This document shows positions 1 to 9,078 of a stretch of 64,000 nt of DNA, piece after piece. Numbering within the stretch: position 1 is the first letter of the stretch; every line of letters begins with the position of its first letter. The notes under the pieces are model-generated. The model was not told where the DNA came from, searched no databases, and saw only the letters and a program-made list of their open reading frames with translations. Origin of the DNA: GWF2-33-9 sp964500435 (GTDB lineage: Bacteria > Bacteroidota > Ignavibacteria > Kapaibacteriales > UBA2268); assembly GCA_964500435.1 (NCBI GenBank), contig CAZCNL010000003.1, forward strand, positions 124,001-188,000, read 5' to 3'. The position numbers and the translations under genes are program-made.

Positions 1-198
1 TAAAATTGTTTGATGAAAAATAACATTATTCTTACCAATACGGACGCCATTATCAATAAAATTTGAAGTACCGATAGTTGTATTATCCCCAATTACTACA
101 TCATCTTTGATAATTGTAAAAGCATCAATTTTAACATTAACTCCAATTTGAGCTTTCGGTGAAACAATTGCTGTTGGGTGAATAAAAACTTCATTCAT
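1..198 (-). CDS. lpxA: LpxA, acyl-ACP--UDP-GlcNAc O-acyltransferase (N-terminal part, cut by window edge)
   Basis: The first step of lipid A synthesis transfers a 3-hydroxyacyl chain to UDP-GlcNAc in the cytoplasm. Reading the minus strand from ATG at 198 gives MNEVFIHPTAIVSPKAQIG and then about 45 more residues with the hexapeptide left-handed beta-helix pattern (IGVNVKIDAF, IGDNTTIGT, IGKNNVIF). The start lies 5 bp after the stop of lpxC-fabZ, the usual lpxC/fabZ-lpxA order in this phylum, so the two are surely co-transcribed. The 3' part lies outside the window. LpxD shares the same fold, but the early start of the hexapeptides and the context fit LpxA. Confidence 0.88.
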   Translation of the reverse strand, partial: MNEVFIHPTAIVSPKAQIGVNVKIDAFTIIKDDVVIGDNTTIGTSNFIDNGVRIGKNNVIFHQTIL

Positions 199-203
199 AA
201 TTT

Positions 204-1598
204 TTACCTGTTTACTATTGCAGCTTGTAATTCAGCTTCAGCGACGATTTGTCCATCAACGTATGCTAAAGCATTGAAATAGTACAAGCCAAATTTTGAT
301 TTAGTTAATTGTAAATCGAAAACAAGTTGATCACCAGGAACAACTGGTTTTCGGAATTTTGCATTATTAATTGATGAAAAGAATGCTAATTTGTTTTCAG
401 GATTGTCAATTTTATTAAAAATTAAAATCCCACCAGTTTGAGCAAGAGCTTCAATAATCAATACACCTGGCATAACTGGTCGACCGGGAAAATGTCCTTG
501 GAAAAATTCTTCGTTCATTGTAACATTTTTTAGTCCTATGATGCGATTTTCTTGCATATCCATTTCAATTATTCTATCAACAAGTAAAAATGGATAACGA
601 TGTGGCAAGAATTTCATAATATCTTCAATGTTAACGGTAGTCGAAGTTTTTCGCTGCGGTTTGATTTTATTTAATTTTTTCTTTTCCAAATATTGTTTAC
701 GAACTAATTTGCTAAATTCGTAGTTGCTTGCGTGTCCTGGTCTGGCCGCAAGAATTTGTGCTTTGATTGGAACTCCGATTAAAGTCAAATCTCCAAGCAT
801 ATCTAATAATTTATGGCGTGCAGGTTCGTTTTTAAATCTTAACGGGGAGTTGTTTAAATATCCATTTTCACCAACGAACGGTTCAGTTTCGATGTTAAGC
901 ATTTTGCTTAAATTTTTCAGTTCTTCTTTTGTTACTTCTTTATCAACAATTACCAAAGCACTATCGATACTTCCGCCTTTAATAAGACCATTTTCGTATA
1001 ACATTTCCACTTCATTTAAAAAGCAAAATGTGCGAGCAGGAGCAAATTCCGTAACAAATTCTTTTTCCAAATCGAAAAGACCAGTATGTTGGCTTCCAAG
1101 TGCGGGATTGAAATAATCAATCATTACAGTAATTCTGTAATCATTTAGCGGCAGTGCAACTATTTCTACGAATTTATCTTCGTTTTTATAATCAATGGTT
1201 TCATCAATATAAAAATATTCTCTTTCAGCTTCTTGTTCTTCAATTCCTGCTTGGAGCAAAGCTTCTACGTAAGCCATTGAACTTCCATCAAAAACAGGCG
1301 GTTCATTGGCAGAAAGTTCAATCAAACAATTATCAATTTTTAGTCCTGCGAGTGCTGCTAAAACGTGTTCTACAGTATGAACTTTAACATCTCCAATGCC
1401 AAGAGTTGTTCCTCTTGATAAATCTACTACATAGTCAACTAATGCAGGTATTTCTATTTTTTCGGGGATATCTGTTCTTATAAAACGATATCCGTGATTT
1501 GGTGCGGCGGGGTAAAATGTCAATGTTGATTTATTTCCAGTATGTAAGCCAATTCCAGAAAGTGAAACGGGTTTACTAATAGTTCTTTGTTTTTCCAT
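204..1598 (-). CDS. lpxC-fabZ: Bifunctional LpxC-FabZ: UDP-3-O-acyl-GlcNAc deacetylase / 3-hydroxyacyl-ACP dehydratase
   Basis: This fused protein of 464 residues joins the committed lipid A deacetylase to the FabZ dehydratase of fatty acid elongation, both of which draw on 3-hydroxyacyl-ACP. LpxC occupies about residues 1-310: H74 and H78 in VHTVEH include the zinc ligand, and HKLLDMLGDL supplies the second His/Asp set. FabZ occupies about 320-464, with HRYPFLLVDR, the active His369 in GHFPGRP and Glu383 in EALAQ. The fusion is typical of Bacteroidota and Chlorobi and is not an artefact. The ATG start directly precedes the conserved LpxC N-terminus (SLSGIGLHTG). lpxA follows 5 bp downstream. 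Confidence 0.97.
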   Translation of the reverse strand: MEKQRTISKPVSLSGIGLHTGNKSTLTFYPAAPNHGYRFIRTDIPEKIEIPALVDYVVDLSRGTTLGIGDVKVHTVEHVLAALAGLKIDNCLIELSANEPPVFDGSSMAYVEALLQAGIEEQEAEREYFYIDETIDYKNEDKFVEIVALPLNDYRITVMIDYFNPALGSQHTGLFDLEKEFVTEFAPARTFCFLNEVEMLYENGLIKGGSIDSALVIVDKEVTKEELKNLSKMLNIETEPFVGENGYLNNSPLRFKNEPARHKLLDMLGDLTLIGVPIKAQILAARPGHASNYEFSKLVRKQYLEKKKLNKIKPQRKTSTTVNIEDIMKFLPHRYPFLLVDRIIEMDMQENRIIGLKNVTMNEEFFQGHFPGRPVMPGVLIIEALAQTGGILIFNKIDNPENKLAFFSSINNAKFRKPVVPGDQLVFDLQLTKSKFGLYYFNALAYVDGQIVAEAELQAAIVNR

Positions 1599-1618
1599 TT
1601 ATTTCCATTTAAGATTTT

Positions 1619-1626
1619 CAAAATTA
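1619..1626 (-). promoter_or_regulatory. Candidate Bacteroidota-type -7 box for lpxC-fabZ
   Basis: On the minus strand this reads TAATTTTG, matching the TAnnTTTG -7 element of Bacteroidota sigma-ABfr promoters, 20 bp before the lpxC-fabZ start. A clear -33 TTTG is not seen at the right spacing, so support is partial. Confidence 0.35.
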
Positions 1627-1683
1627 CGAAATTTTTTAATTTTTCCTTGTAATTCTCATTATAAATTAATAGATTTATATAGT

Positions 1684-2355
1684 TTATTTGAGTTTATACC
1701 AAATGGGGTCTTTTATTCCTGCTTCTTCAAATCCTTTTAAACGTAGAACACAGGAATCGCAAGTTCCGCAGGCTTCTTCAGTCTCTCTATAACAACTCCA
1801 AGTTAACTCGAAAGGAGTTTTTAGCTGAATTCCTTTTTCAATGATTTCTTTTTTACTCATTTCGATTATTGGAGTATAAATTTTTATATTTGTGGAGGGT
1901 TTTGTGCCATAAAAAATCATTTTTTCATAAGCATCAAAGAAGTCTTTACGAGTGTCAGGATAACCACTTGAATCGACTTGATTAGCACCAATATAAATGC
2001 CTTCAGCACCGATTACCTCTGCCCAGCTTGTGGCAATTGCTAATATATTTGCATTTCGGAAAGGTACATATGTGTTTGGTATTTCAGAATTCGAAAAATT
2101 TGCGTCCTTAACTTCAAGTTTACTGTCAGTTAAACTACTTCCACCAATTTGACTTAAATATTCAATATCGACAACTAATCTTTCCTTAATTGAATAATAA
2201 TTGCAAAGATTTTCGAAAGCTCTCAACTCGGCACTTTGAGTTAATTGACCATAATTAATGTGCAGAGCAGCGACTTCAAATCCATCATTTATTGCTATTG
2301 ATAAAGTCACGGCTGAGTCCATTCCGCCACTTAAAGTAACAATTGCTTTTTTCAC
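1684..2355 (-). CDS. queC: 7-cyano-7-deazaguanine synthase QueC
   Basis: QueC makes preQ0 from 7-carboxy-7-deazaguanine, ammonia and ATP on the queuosine pathway. The protein has 223 residues, normal for the family. The PP-loop SGGMDS lies at residues 9-14. The zinc-binding cysteines lie near the C-terminus at C188, C196, C199 and C202 (SCYRETEEACGTCDSC). The GANQVDSSGYPDTR substrate motif is present. No other queuosine gene is nearby; it stands alone and divergent from the ftsL-like gene. Its start is fixed by MKKAIVTLSGG. Confidence 0.95.
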   Translation of the reverse strand: MKKAIVTLSGGMDSAVTLSIAINDGFEVAALHINYGQLTQSAELRAFENLCNYYSIKERLVVDIEYLSQIGGSSLTDSKLEVKDANFSNSEIPNTYVPFRNANILAIATSWAEVIGAEGIYIGANQVDSSGYPDTRKDFFDAYEKMIFYGTKPSTNIKIYTPIIEMSKKEIIEKGIQLKTPFELTWSCYRETEEACGTCDSCVLRLKGFEEAGIKDPIWYKLK

Positions 2356-2465
2356 GATTTTTACATAATTTTAATTTTACAAACAGAATTTTCATTTTGA
2401 CGTTTAAATTTAAAGATAATTTACTTAATTTGCATTAAGGGGAAAGTAAAGATTAAAAAATCTAA

Positions 2466-2771
2466 GTGAGTAAATTTAAATTATTCAAACAATGGTTTTT
2501 AAAGAATAGGTGGAAAGTCCTTTTAGGGATTTTTATCTTTGTTTTGATTATTGTTTTTTGGATTAATAATGTGAATTCAGTTAATAAATTGATTTTGGAA
2601 AATCACAGATTAGAAGTTCAATTGAGAGATATTCGTTCAGAAAATGAAGAACTTCGTTGGAAATATATGCAATTGCGTTCTCCAGAAAGAATTATTCCAT
2701 ATTCTGAACAACATTTAGGTCTGCAACTTAACGAAGATGCGCCGATTGTAATTCAAAATGAAAATAAATAA
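2466..2771 (+). CDS. FtsL-like cell division protein
   Basis: This is a bitopic membrane protein of 101 residues. It has a short basic cytoplasmic tail, one membrane segment at about residues 18-38 (VLLGIFIFVLIIVFW) and then a leucine-rich coiled coil (about 39-75), the FtsL/DivIC plan. It begins with GTG, and no better start is available. The stop lies 9 bp before ftsI, as in division operons, which is the main reason for the FtsL call because sequence similarity in this family is weak. DivIC/FtsB is the alternative. rsmH and murE, which usually flank ftsL-ftsI, are absent here. Confidence 0.65.
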   Translation: MSKFKLFKQWFLKNRWKVLLGIFIFVLIIVFWINNVNSVNKLILENHRLEVQLRDIRSENEELRWKYMQLRSPERIIPYSEQHLGLQLNEDAPIVIQNENK

Positions 2772-2780
2772 TTTATGTAA

Positions 2781-4547
2781 ATGAAAGCAGCAAAAGAAAG
2801 GAAAAGAATAACTCCAAATTATATTTCAACAGGAAAACTCCTCTCAGTGGTTTTAGTGCTGACTTTAACTGCGATTGTCCTAATTGCACGGCTTGTATAT
2901 TTGCAAGTTGTTAAGCATAATTATTACTCTGACGAAGCCCAAGATATGCAGTTAAAAAAAGTTGAGCTTAAAGCAAATCGTGGAAAAATAGTAGATTCAA
3001 GAGGAGTATTGCTTGCAACAAATTCAAAATCTTTGACTATTGCCGTGGACCCCAAAATTATTGCCCGAAACCCCGCAAAAAGGAAAAAATTTATTGAATT
3101 GCTTTCAAAAATTACAAATACTCCTGAAAGTTATTATTTGAAAAAAATTTCAGACACATCCATTAGATATGTAATTCTGGCGAAGAATGTTCCAATTAAT
3201 TACAAGGAAGATATTAATTCGCTTGATTTTTTCGGCGTAAGAGTAGATGAAGTATTAGAAAGAATATATCTGTATGATAATTTAGCAGCTCATTTAATTG
3301 GATTTACGAACTCAGATGGTTTTGGAATTAGCGGCATAGAATATCAATACGACTCACTTTTACGTGGAACGCCTGGTTATATGTTTTTCAAGCGAGACTT
3401 AAAACGTAATTTCCACGCTGGCGCTGAACTTCCAAGCATAAAACCAATTGATGGATATAATGTAGAGTTGACAATAAATTCTGATTTGCAAAATATTGTT
3501 GAATATGAGTTGAAAAAGGGAATTGAAAATACTCAAGCAGATGCGGGGAGTGTGATTGTTATTGACCCAAATACAGGAGAAATATTAGCTTTGGCATCTG
3601 CTCCATCATATAATCCTAATAATTTGTCTGAAAGAAGACCTGAACTTGTTCGCAATCGTGCAATTAATGACGAATATGAACCAGGGTCTACTTTCAAAAT
3701 GATAACTGCGGCTGCTGCACTGGAAGAAAAGTTAGTATATCCCGACCAAATGTTCTCTGGTTATGGTGGAGTTTATCAAGTCCAAGGTAGCACGATTCGT
3801 GATGTGCATGGATTAGGGAATATTACGTTTCGTCAAGCAATCGAACACTCAAGTAATATCGTTTTTGCACAAGTGGCTGCAAAAATTCCCAAGAAGACTT
3901 TTTATAAATATATTCGTGATTTTGGATTTGGATTACTAACAGATATTGAATTACCAGGCGAAGCAAGAGGTTACATTCCAAAACCTGAAAATATTACAAT
4001 TACCTTACAAAGATATATTGGGTTTGGTTACGGTATTTCTACTACTCCACTTCAAATTTTAGCAGCTTATTGTGCTGCTGCAAATGGCGGAATTCTAATA
4101 AAACCTTATTTAGTAAAATCGATTTTTGATAACGATGGTAATTTCATTTTCAAGGCAAAACCAAAAAAAATCCGTCGTGTCATTTCGAAAGAAACCTCTG
4201 ATTTAATTAAAGAATTATTCACAGGAATTGTCGATAGAGGAACGGGCAAAGCAGTTAAAATTAGTAATTTAAAAATAGCTGGGAAAACTGGTACATCTCA
4301 GCAATTAGTCGATGGTACTTATTCAAAATCAAAATATAATGCATCATTTATTGGATTTTTCCCTGTGGAAAATCCTCAAATCGCAATGATTGTTGTGCTT
4401 GATAATCCAAAAGGAAATTACTATGGTGGAACAACAGCTGCTCCTATTTTCAGAAATATTGCTTTACGAATTGTGAATTCTTCGGATATTTTAGCAAAAG
4501 CATCAACTACACTTTATCCAATAGAGTTAAAAACTCAAAATAAATGA
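2781..4547 (+). CDS. ftsI: Penicillin-binding protein 2 / FtsI-type peptidoglycan transpeptidase
   Basis: This class B PBP cross-links septal peptidoglycan. The protein has 588 residues with a membrane anchor at about 21-43, a PBP dimerisation domain and a C-terminal transpeptidase domain. The active-site motifs are complete: S303-TF-K306, SSN at 357-359 and KTGT at 502-505. There is no PASTA domain. It pairs with the ftsL-like gene just upstream, which supports a division role over an elongation (MrdA) role. The pair sits away from a dcw cluster, between queC and flhA. Confidence 0.9.
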   Translation: MKAAKERKRITPNYISTGKLLSVVLVLTLTAIVLIARLVYLQVVKHNYYSDEAQDMQLKKVELKANRGKIVDSRGVLLATNSKSLTIAVDPKIIARNPAKRKKFIELLSKITNTPESYYLKKISDTSIRYVILAKNVPINYKEDINSLDFFGVRVDEVLERIYLYDNLAAHLIGFTNSDGFGISGIEYQYDSLLRGTPGYMFFKRDLKRNFHAGAELPSIKPIDGYNVELTINSDLQNIVEYELKKGIENTQADAGSVIVIDPNTGEILALASAPSYNPNNLSERRPELVRNRAINDEYEPGSTFKMITAAAALEEKLVYPDQMFSGYGGVYQVQGSTIRDVHGLGNITFRQAIEHSSNIVFAQVAAKIPKKTFYKYIRDFGFGLLTDIELPGEARGYIPKPENITITLQRYIGFGYGISTTPLQILAAYCAAANGGILIKPYLVKSIFDNDGNFIFKAKPKKIRRVISKETSDLIKELFTGIVDRGTGKAVKISNLKIAGKTGTSQQLVDGTYSKSKYNASFIGFFPVENPQIAMIVVLDNPKGNYYGGTTAAPIFRNIALRIVNSSDILAKASTTLYPIELKTQNK

Positions 4548-4584
4548 TAATAGCGAACAAAGTAATTGCAACTTTTGAACTAAT

Positions 4585-6717
4585 TTATTTGTTTACAATT
4601 TCACTGACTTTAATTGATGTGTGAACTTCGATGTCAGTATCGGCTGGAAGTTCAGTATAACTAATTACTGATACCATAGGAAATTGAGAATGAAGCATTC
4701 TAAATAAATAAGGTCTAACTTGTGCAGAACAGATAATAACCGGCATATAACCTAAAATTGTGACTTCATCTATAGCTTCTGAAACGCTTTGATTAATTTC
4801 TCGGATTAACATTGGTGGTAATCCAAGTGTAGATGTAACTGCCAATTGACTATTTGATTGCAATTGTTGTGTCATCGTATCTTCAATTTCAGAATCTAAT
4901 GCAATTACGTGGACAACTCCGTTATCATCTTGGTATAGTTTCTTAATAGTCTCAGAAAGATTATGTCTAACATATTCTGTCAAAACATCAACATTCTTTG
5001 TAATTTTATAATAATCAAGCAAACTTTCAAGTATTTGAGGAAGGTCTCTTATAGGAATTCCTTCAATAAGAAGGTTTTGTAATACTTTTTGAATTGTTGA
5101 AAGTGGTAAATTTTCTGCTGCCATTTCGTCTAAAAGAACTTTATGTGTTGATTCGAGGTTGTCAATCATTTTTTTAACTTCTTGTCGTGTGAGAAGTTTG
5201 TCAGCATTTCTTTTCAATAATTCTGTAAGATGGGTACTCAAAACAGTTGCAGGTTCAACAACTGTATAACCGCTAATTTCCGCACTTTCTCGGGCATTAT
5301 GCGGAATCCAAGTGGCTGGTAAACCAAAAACAGGTTCAGTTACTTTCAATCCTTCAATTTCAGTATCAGCAGTTCCTGGGTTCATTGCAAGTAACATACT
5401 TGAGTAAAGTTTATTTCTTGCTATTTCGTTACCACGGATTTTAATAACATATTCTTCTGGTTCAAGTTGCAAATTATCTCGAACACGAACTGGTGGGAGT
5501 ATAATTCCTAATTCCGTTGCTAATTGTTTCCTAATATTTGTAATACGTTTAAACACATCTCCGCCTTGGGATTCATCCACAAGTGAAATGAGATTATATC
5601 CCAATTCAATTTCGACAGGGTCAATTTTTAATGTTTCCTCAATTGGTATTTCGGCTGGTTTACTTTCTTCCAATCGCTTTTCTTGTTCTATTTGTAGTTT
5701 TTCTTTTTCTTCTTTTTTAATTTGTCTGTATCTTAAAATGCCAATAGAAGTTGTTATAGCACTTAATAGAAAAAATGGGAAGAATGGAAACCCCGGTAAA
5801 ATTGAAATAAAAAGCAATAAAGCAGAAACAATAAATAAGGGTTTTGGTTTGTATATATATTGTTTTTTCAGTTCAATATCTAATTGATTTGAAGATGCCG
5901 AACGTGTCACAACTAAACCCGCACCGACAGAAATTAATAACGCTGGAATTTGCGAAACAAGTCCATCACCAACAGTTAAAATTGTATATCGAGCTGCAGA
6001 TTCGCTAAAAGTCATACCCATTTGTAAAATGCCAATTGCAAAACCAGCGATAATATTTATTGTTGAAATGATTAACCCGGCGATAGCGTCACCACGAATA
6101 AATTTTGCAGCACCATCCATAGAACCAAAGAAATCAGCTTCTTTTGTTAGTTGTTGTCTTCGTTCCCGTGCAGTTGTTTCATCAATATAGCCAGCATTCA
6201 AATCTGCATCAATACTCATTTGTTTGCCTGGTAAGGCATCCAATGTAAATCTTGCCGTAACTTCTGCAATTCTTGTCGAACCTTTGATGATAACAATAAA
6301 ATTAATTATGACAAGGATTAAAAAGATAATAAATCCAACAATATAATTACCTTGAATAACAAATGAGCCGAAGGCATCGATAATGTGACCTGCATAACCT
6401 TGACCTAAAATTAATCTGGTCGAGGCGACATTCAAACCTAATCGAAATAGAGTTGTAATAAGCAAAATAGTAGGGAAACTGGAAAAATCAAGGGGAGATA
6501 TTAAATACAATGAAATTAATAAAGTTAATACAGAAATTGTAATATTTATTGCAAGTAATATATCAAGCATAAATGGCGGCAATGGTATTAATAATAGTGC
6601 CATAATGACTAAAACACCAGCCGCCAATATCATATCTGGATTTTTTACAAACAATGATAAAATTCGTTGTTGCGAATTTTGATTTAATTTTGTATTATTT
6701 TGTACATTTTTAGCCAT
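4585..6717 (-). CDS. flhA: Flagellar biosynthesis protein FlhA
   Basis: FlhA is the inner-membrane export-gate component of the flagellar type III secretion system. At 710 residues it has the family length. About eight membrane segments fill residues 30-330. The FHIPEP-family cytoplasmic signature TARFTLDALPGKQMSIDADL is intact. The C-terminal soluble export domain (from about 370) ends with SYTELPADTDIEV. No other flagellar gene lies within 4.5 kb on either side. A full-length, intact flhA implies a flagellum or related export apparatus encoded elsewhere, unusual for Bacteroidia but known in Ignavibacteria-like lineages. The type III homologue SctV is less likely from this motif. Confidence 0.94.
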   Translation of the reverse strand: MAKNVQNNTKLNQNSQQRILSLFVKNPDMILAAGVLVIMALLLIPLPPFMLDILLAINITISVLTLLISLYLISPLDFSSFPTILLITTLFRLGLNVASTRLILGQGYAGHIIDAFGSFVIQGNYIVGFIIFLILVIINFIVIIKGSTRIAEVTARFTLDALPGKQMSIDADLNAGYIDETTARERRQQLTKEADFFGSMDGAAKFIRGDAIAGLIISTINIIAGFAIGILQMGMTFSESAARYTILTVGDGLVSQIPALLISVGAGLVVTRSASSNQLDIELKKQYIYKPKPLFIVSALLLFISILPGFPFFPFFLLSAITTSIGILRYRQIKKEEKEKLQIEQEKRLEESKPAEIPIEETLKIDPVEIELGYNLISLVDESQGGDVFKRITNIRKQLATELGIILPPVRVRDNLQLEPEEYVIKIRGNEIARNKLYSSMLLAMNPGTADTEIEGLKVTEPVFGLPATWIPHNARESAEISGYTVVEPATVLSTHLTELLKRNADKLLTRQEVKKMIDNLESTHKVLLDEMAAENLPLSTIQKVLQNLLIEGIPIRDLPQILESLLDYYKITKNVDVLTEYVRHNLSETIKKLYQDDNGVVHVIALDSEIEDTMTQQLQSNSQLAVTSTLGLPPMLIREINQSVSEAIDEVTILGYMPVIICSAQVRPYLFRMLHSQFPMVSVISYTELPADTDIEVHTSIKVSEIVNK

Positions 6718-6934
6718 TGAGCATAATATTCTACTCGATAATTTGTTAAATAATGATTCAATTATTTATAAATCTATTTAAAATAAAGATTTTATTTTAT
6801 TTTTATAATTTTTATAATTTACTACAAGTATAATGCCAAATACTTTTTGAGATAAACAAGTAATAAATGTTGAAATTTCGTGAAAAGAGAATTAATTTAA
6901 AATAAAATATATATAATAAAACAAAAGATATTAT

Positions 6935-6942
6935 TAATTTTG
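6935..6942 (+). promoter_or_regulatory. Candidate -7 box upstream of the OmpA-family gene
   Basis: TAATTTTG matches TAnnTTTG, 38 bp before the ATG at 6981, in an otherwise featureless AT-rich gap of 263 bp between divergent flhA and the OmpA gene. No good -33 element is visible. Confidence 0.3.
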
Positions 6943-6980
6943 GTATAGTACAAGATTAATTTTTCAAAAAAAACAAGTAA

Positions 6981-9020
6981 ATGAAAAAAAATAGACTAAT
7001 TTTATTGATATTATCCGTATTTATCACAAACGTGTTAAATTCACAAGTTGTTGAAAAAATTGAAGAAATCTCCGATTCTTTAGAGTTAAAGCCTTATTAT
7101 GGATTAAATTTTGGTTATAATTATAATTATCATTCAACAGATTTTCGTTCTTTGCCTGGAGTACCAAGTTGTTGTCCCCAGTACAAAAATGGTTCTGGTA
7201 GCGGATTTTATCTCGGAGGAATTTTTGATTATCCAATCAATTACGATATGCAAATTACAGCAAGAGTAAATTTTACAGAAATAAATGGGAAATTTACAGT
7301 TTACGAGCAAACTCCAGTTTTAATTGATGGTAAAGAAGAAACAGGTGAATTTGAACATTATGTAGATTCAAAATTTTCTTTATTAGGAATCGAACCACTT
7401 TTTACATATAAGCCATTGACAGATTTAGGTGTACACGCAGGGTTTCGTTTTGGCTTTTGGACATCTGCAAGTTATTACCAAATTGAAAAAATTTCTAAAC
7501 CATCTGATAGAGGGACATTTATTGATGGTAGGACATATCGTAACCAAAGTTCTGGCAGTTTAATGGATAGCGCAAATTTCACTCAATCTGCCTTTAAAAT
7601 AGGTGTAAGTTATAAATTACCATTTAATAAACAAAAGTCATTATTCATTGTCCCTGAATTATTTTATACATATAATTTTTCTGATTTGATTAAAGATAGA
7701 AAATGGCAAGTCCATCAATTTTCAATTGGATTAAGTATAAAATATCGTATTCCACCACCACCACCACCACCACCAGCACCACCAATAGCACCACCGGACC
7801 CCGAGTTGCCTCCGATTACAAAAGTCCCATTATTTGTTGTAGATGTTGATGCTATTGAAATAGATACAAATAAAAAAGAAAATAAAGATTTTACTTTGAA
7901 AATTGAAGATTTTGTCTCGTATAATATGAGACCACTTTTGAATTATATCTTTTTTGATGAAAATTCTGCTGAAATTCCAAATCGCTATGTATTGTTTACA
8001 AAAGATATTGCACCCAAGTTTGAATTAGCTCAATTAAGTAATTTGAATGCTCTTGAAACATATTATTATGTTTTGAATATAATCGGAAAAAGATTAAATG
8101 AAAATCAAAGTTCGACTATTACTTTAACTGGTACTAACCAAGATATAGGTAATGAAAAGGGAAATATTGCACTGTCGCAAAATCGAGCCAAAGCAGTTGC
8201 AGATTATTTTACAAATGTATGGGGTATTGCACCTGAAAGAATTAAAATATCTGCTCGTAATTTACCCGAACAACATTCGAGAATAGATGACGCACAAGGT
8301 ATGCAAGAAAATAGGAGAGTTGAAATTACATCAAGTGATGCTTCCATTACAGAACCAGTTTTTACTGTTGATACTATGCGTGTGCTTAACACTGCAGAGA
8401 TTAAATTTATCCCCAAGACATTAACAGAAGTTGGTGTGCATTCTTGGGATGTAGAAGTTAAGCAAAAAGATAAAACGATATACAGCCAAAAAGGAGAAGG
8501 CACTCCTCCCAAAAATCTTACTTGGGAAATAAACCAAAAGACCGTTCCTAAAAATGAAGATGATTTAGCATATTTTATTACTGCAATGGATTCCGTTGGA
8601 CAAGTTACATCATCGAAAATTAAGAGAATTCCTATATCTAAAAAAAGTATTGAAATGAAAAGACGGACGGGACAATCAGACAAAGAATATGAATATTATT
8701 CCTTGATTTTGTTTGATTATGGAAAGTCTGATTTAGGTCGGGAACACAAAAAAGTTGTGGATTTTGTGAAAAATCGAATTACTGATGAGTCCAAAATTTA
8801 TATTTATGGCTACACTGATACAATGGGTGAAGAAGAAGTTAATAAACGAATTTCGGATAAACGTGCAATTTCTGTTTTAAAAAGATTGAATATAAATTCA
8901 AATGTTACCGTTGAAGGTAAGGGTGAAAGCGAATTGTTATATGATAATTCTTTGCCTGAAGGGAGGTTTTATTGCCGAACAGTAACAATTAACATAGAAA
9001 CACCTGTGAAAAACGAATAA
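6981..9020 (+). CDS. Outer-membrane protein with beta-barrel, proline-rich linker and two OmpA-like domains
   Basis: This is a predicted cell-envelope protein of 679 residues. A signal peptide (about 1-21, ending NVLNSQ) is followed by a beta-barrel-like region to about 255, a proline linker at about 256-275 with eight consecutive prolines, and two OmpA-C-like modules. The first (about 310-460) carries PLLNYIFFDENSAEIP and ENRRVEI. The second (about 570-679) carries GYTDTMGEEEVNKRIS and ends LPEGRFYCRTVTINIETP. The same two-module arrangement and C-terminal signature recur in the PD40 protein at 41244-43922, so these are paralogues. OmpA-C domains normally bind peptidoglycan. The exact role is unknown. 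Confidence 0.8.
   Translation: MKKNRLILLILSVFITNVLNSQVVEKIEEISDSLELKPYYGLNFGYNYNYHSTDFRSLPGVPSCCPQYKNGSGSGFYLGGIFDYPINYDMQITARVNFTEINGKFTVYEQTPVLIDGKEETGEFEHYVDSKFSLLGIEPLFTYKPLTDLGVHAGFRFGFWTSASYYQIEKISKPSDRGTFIDGRTYRNQSSGSLMDSANFTQSAFKIGVSYKLPFNKQKSLFIVPELFYTYNFSDLIKDRKWQVHQFSIGLSIKYRIPPPPPPPPAPPIAPPDPELPPITKVPLFVVDVDAIEIDTNKKENKDFTLKIEDFVSYNMRPLLNYIFFDENSAEIPNRYVLFTKDIAPKFELAQLSNLNALETYYYVLNIIGKRLNENQSSTITLTGTNQDIGNEKGNIALSQNRAKAVADYFTNVWGIAPERIKISARNLPEQHSRIDDAQGMQENRRVEITSSDASITEPVFTVDTMRVLNTAEIKFIPKTLTEVGVHSWDVEVKQKDKTIYSQKGEGTPPKNLTWEINQKTVPKNEDDLAYFITAMDSVGQVTSSKIKRIPISKKSIEMKRRTGQSDKEYEYYSLILFDYGKSDLGREHKKVVDFVKNRITDESKIYIYGYTDTMGEEEVNKRISDKRAISVLKRLNINSNVTVEGKGESELLYDNSLPEGRFYCRTVTINIETPVKNE
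7752..7775 (+). repeat. (CCA)8 triplet repeat coding for polyproline
   Basis: Eight perfect CCA codons encode a PPPPPPPP stretch in the linker of the OmpA-family protein, continued by further imperfect CCA/GCA units to about 7795. Pure triplet repeats can vary in length by slippage without breaking the frame. Confidence 0.9.
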
Positions 9021-9078
9021 TTGCTATAAAATATTAGTTTTCAAAGAATAAATTGATTAAATTAGTTAGTACACATAG

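Noticed and set aside
724..1116. Plus-strand frame of 130 codons opposite lpxC
   Set aside because: It lies wholly antisense to a well-supported LpxC-FabZ gene and has no protein-family features.
8204..8683. Minus-strand frame of 159 codons inside the OmpA-family gene
   Set aside because: Shadow of a real coding sequence with clear domains on the plus strand.
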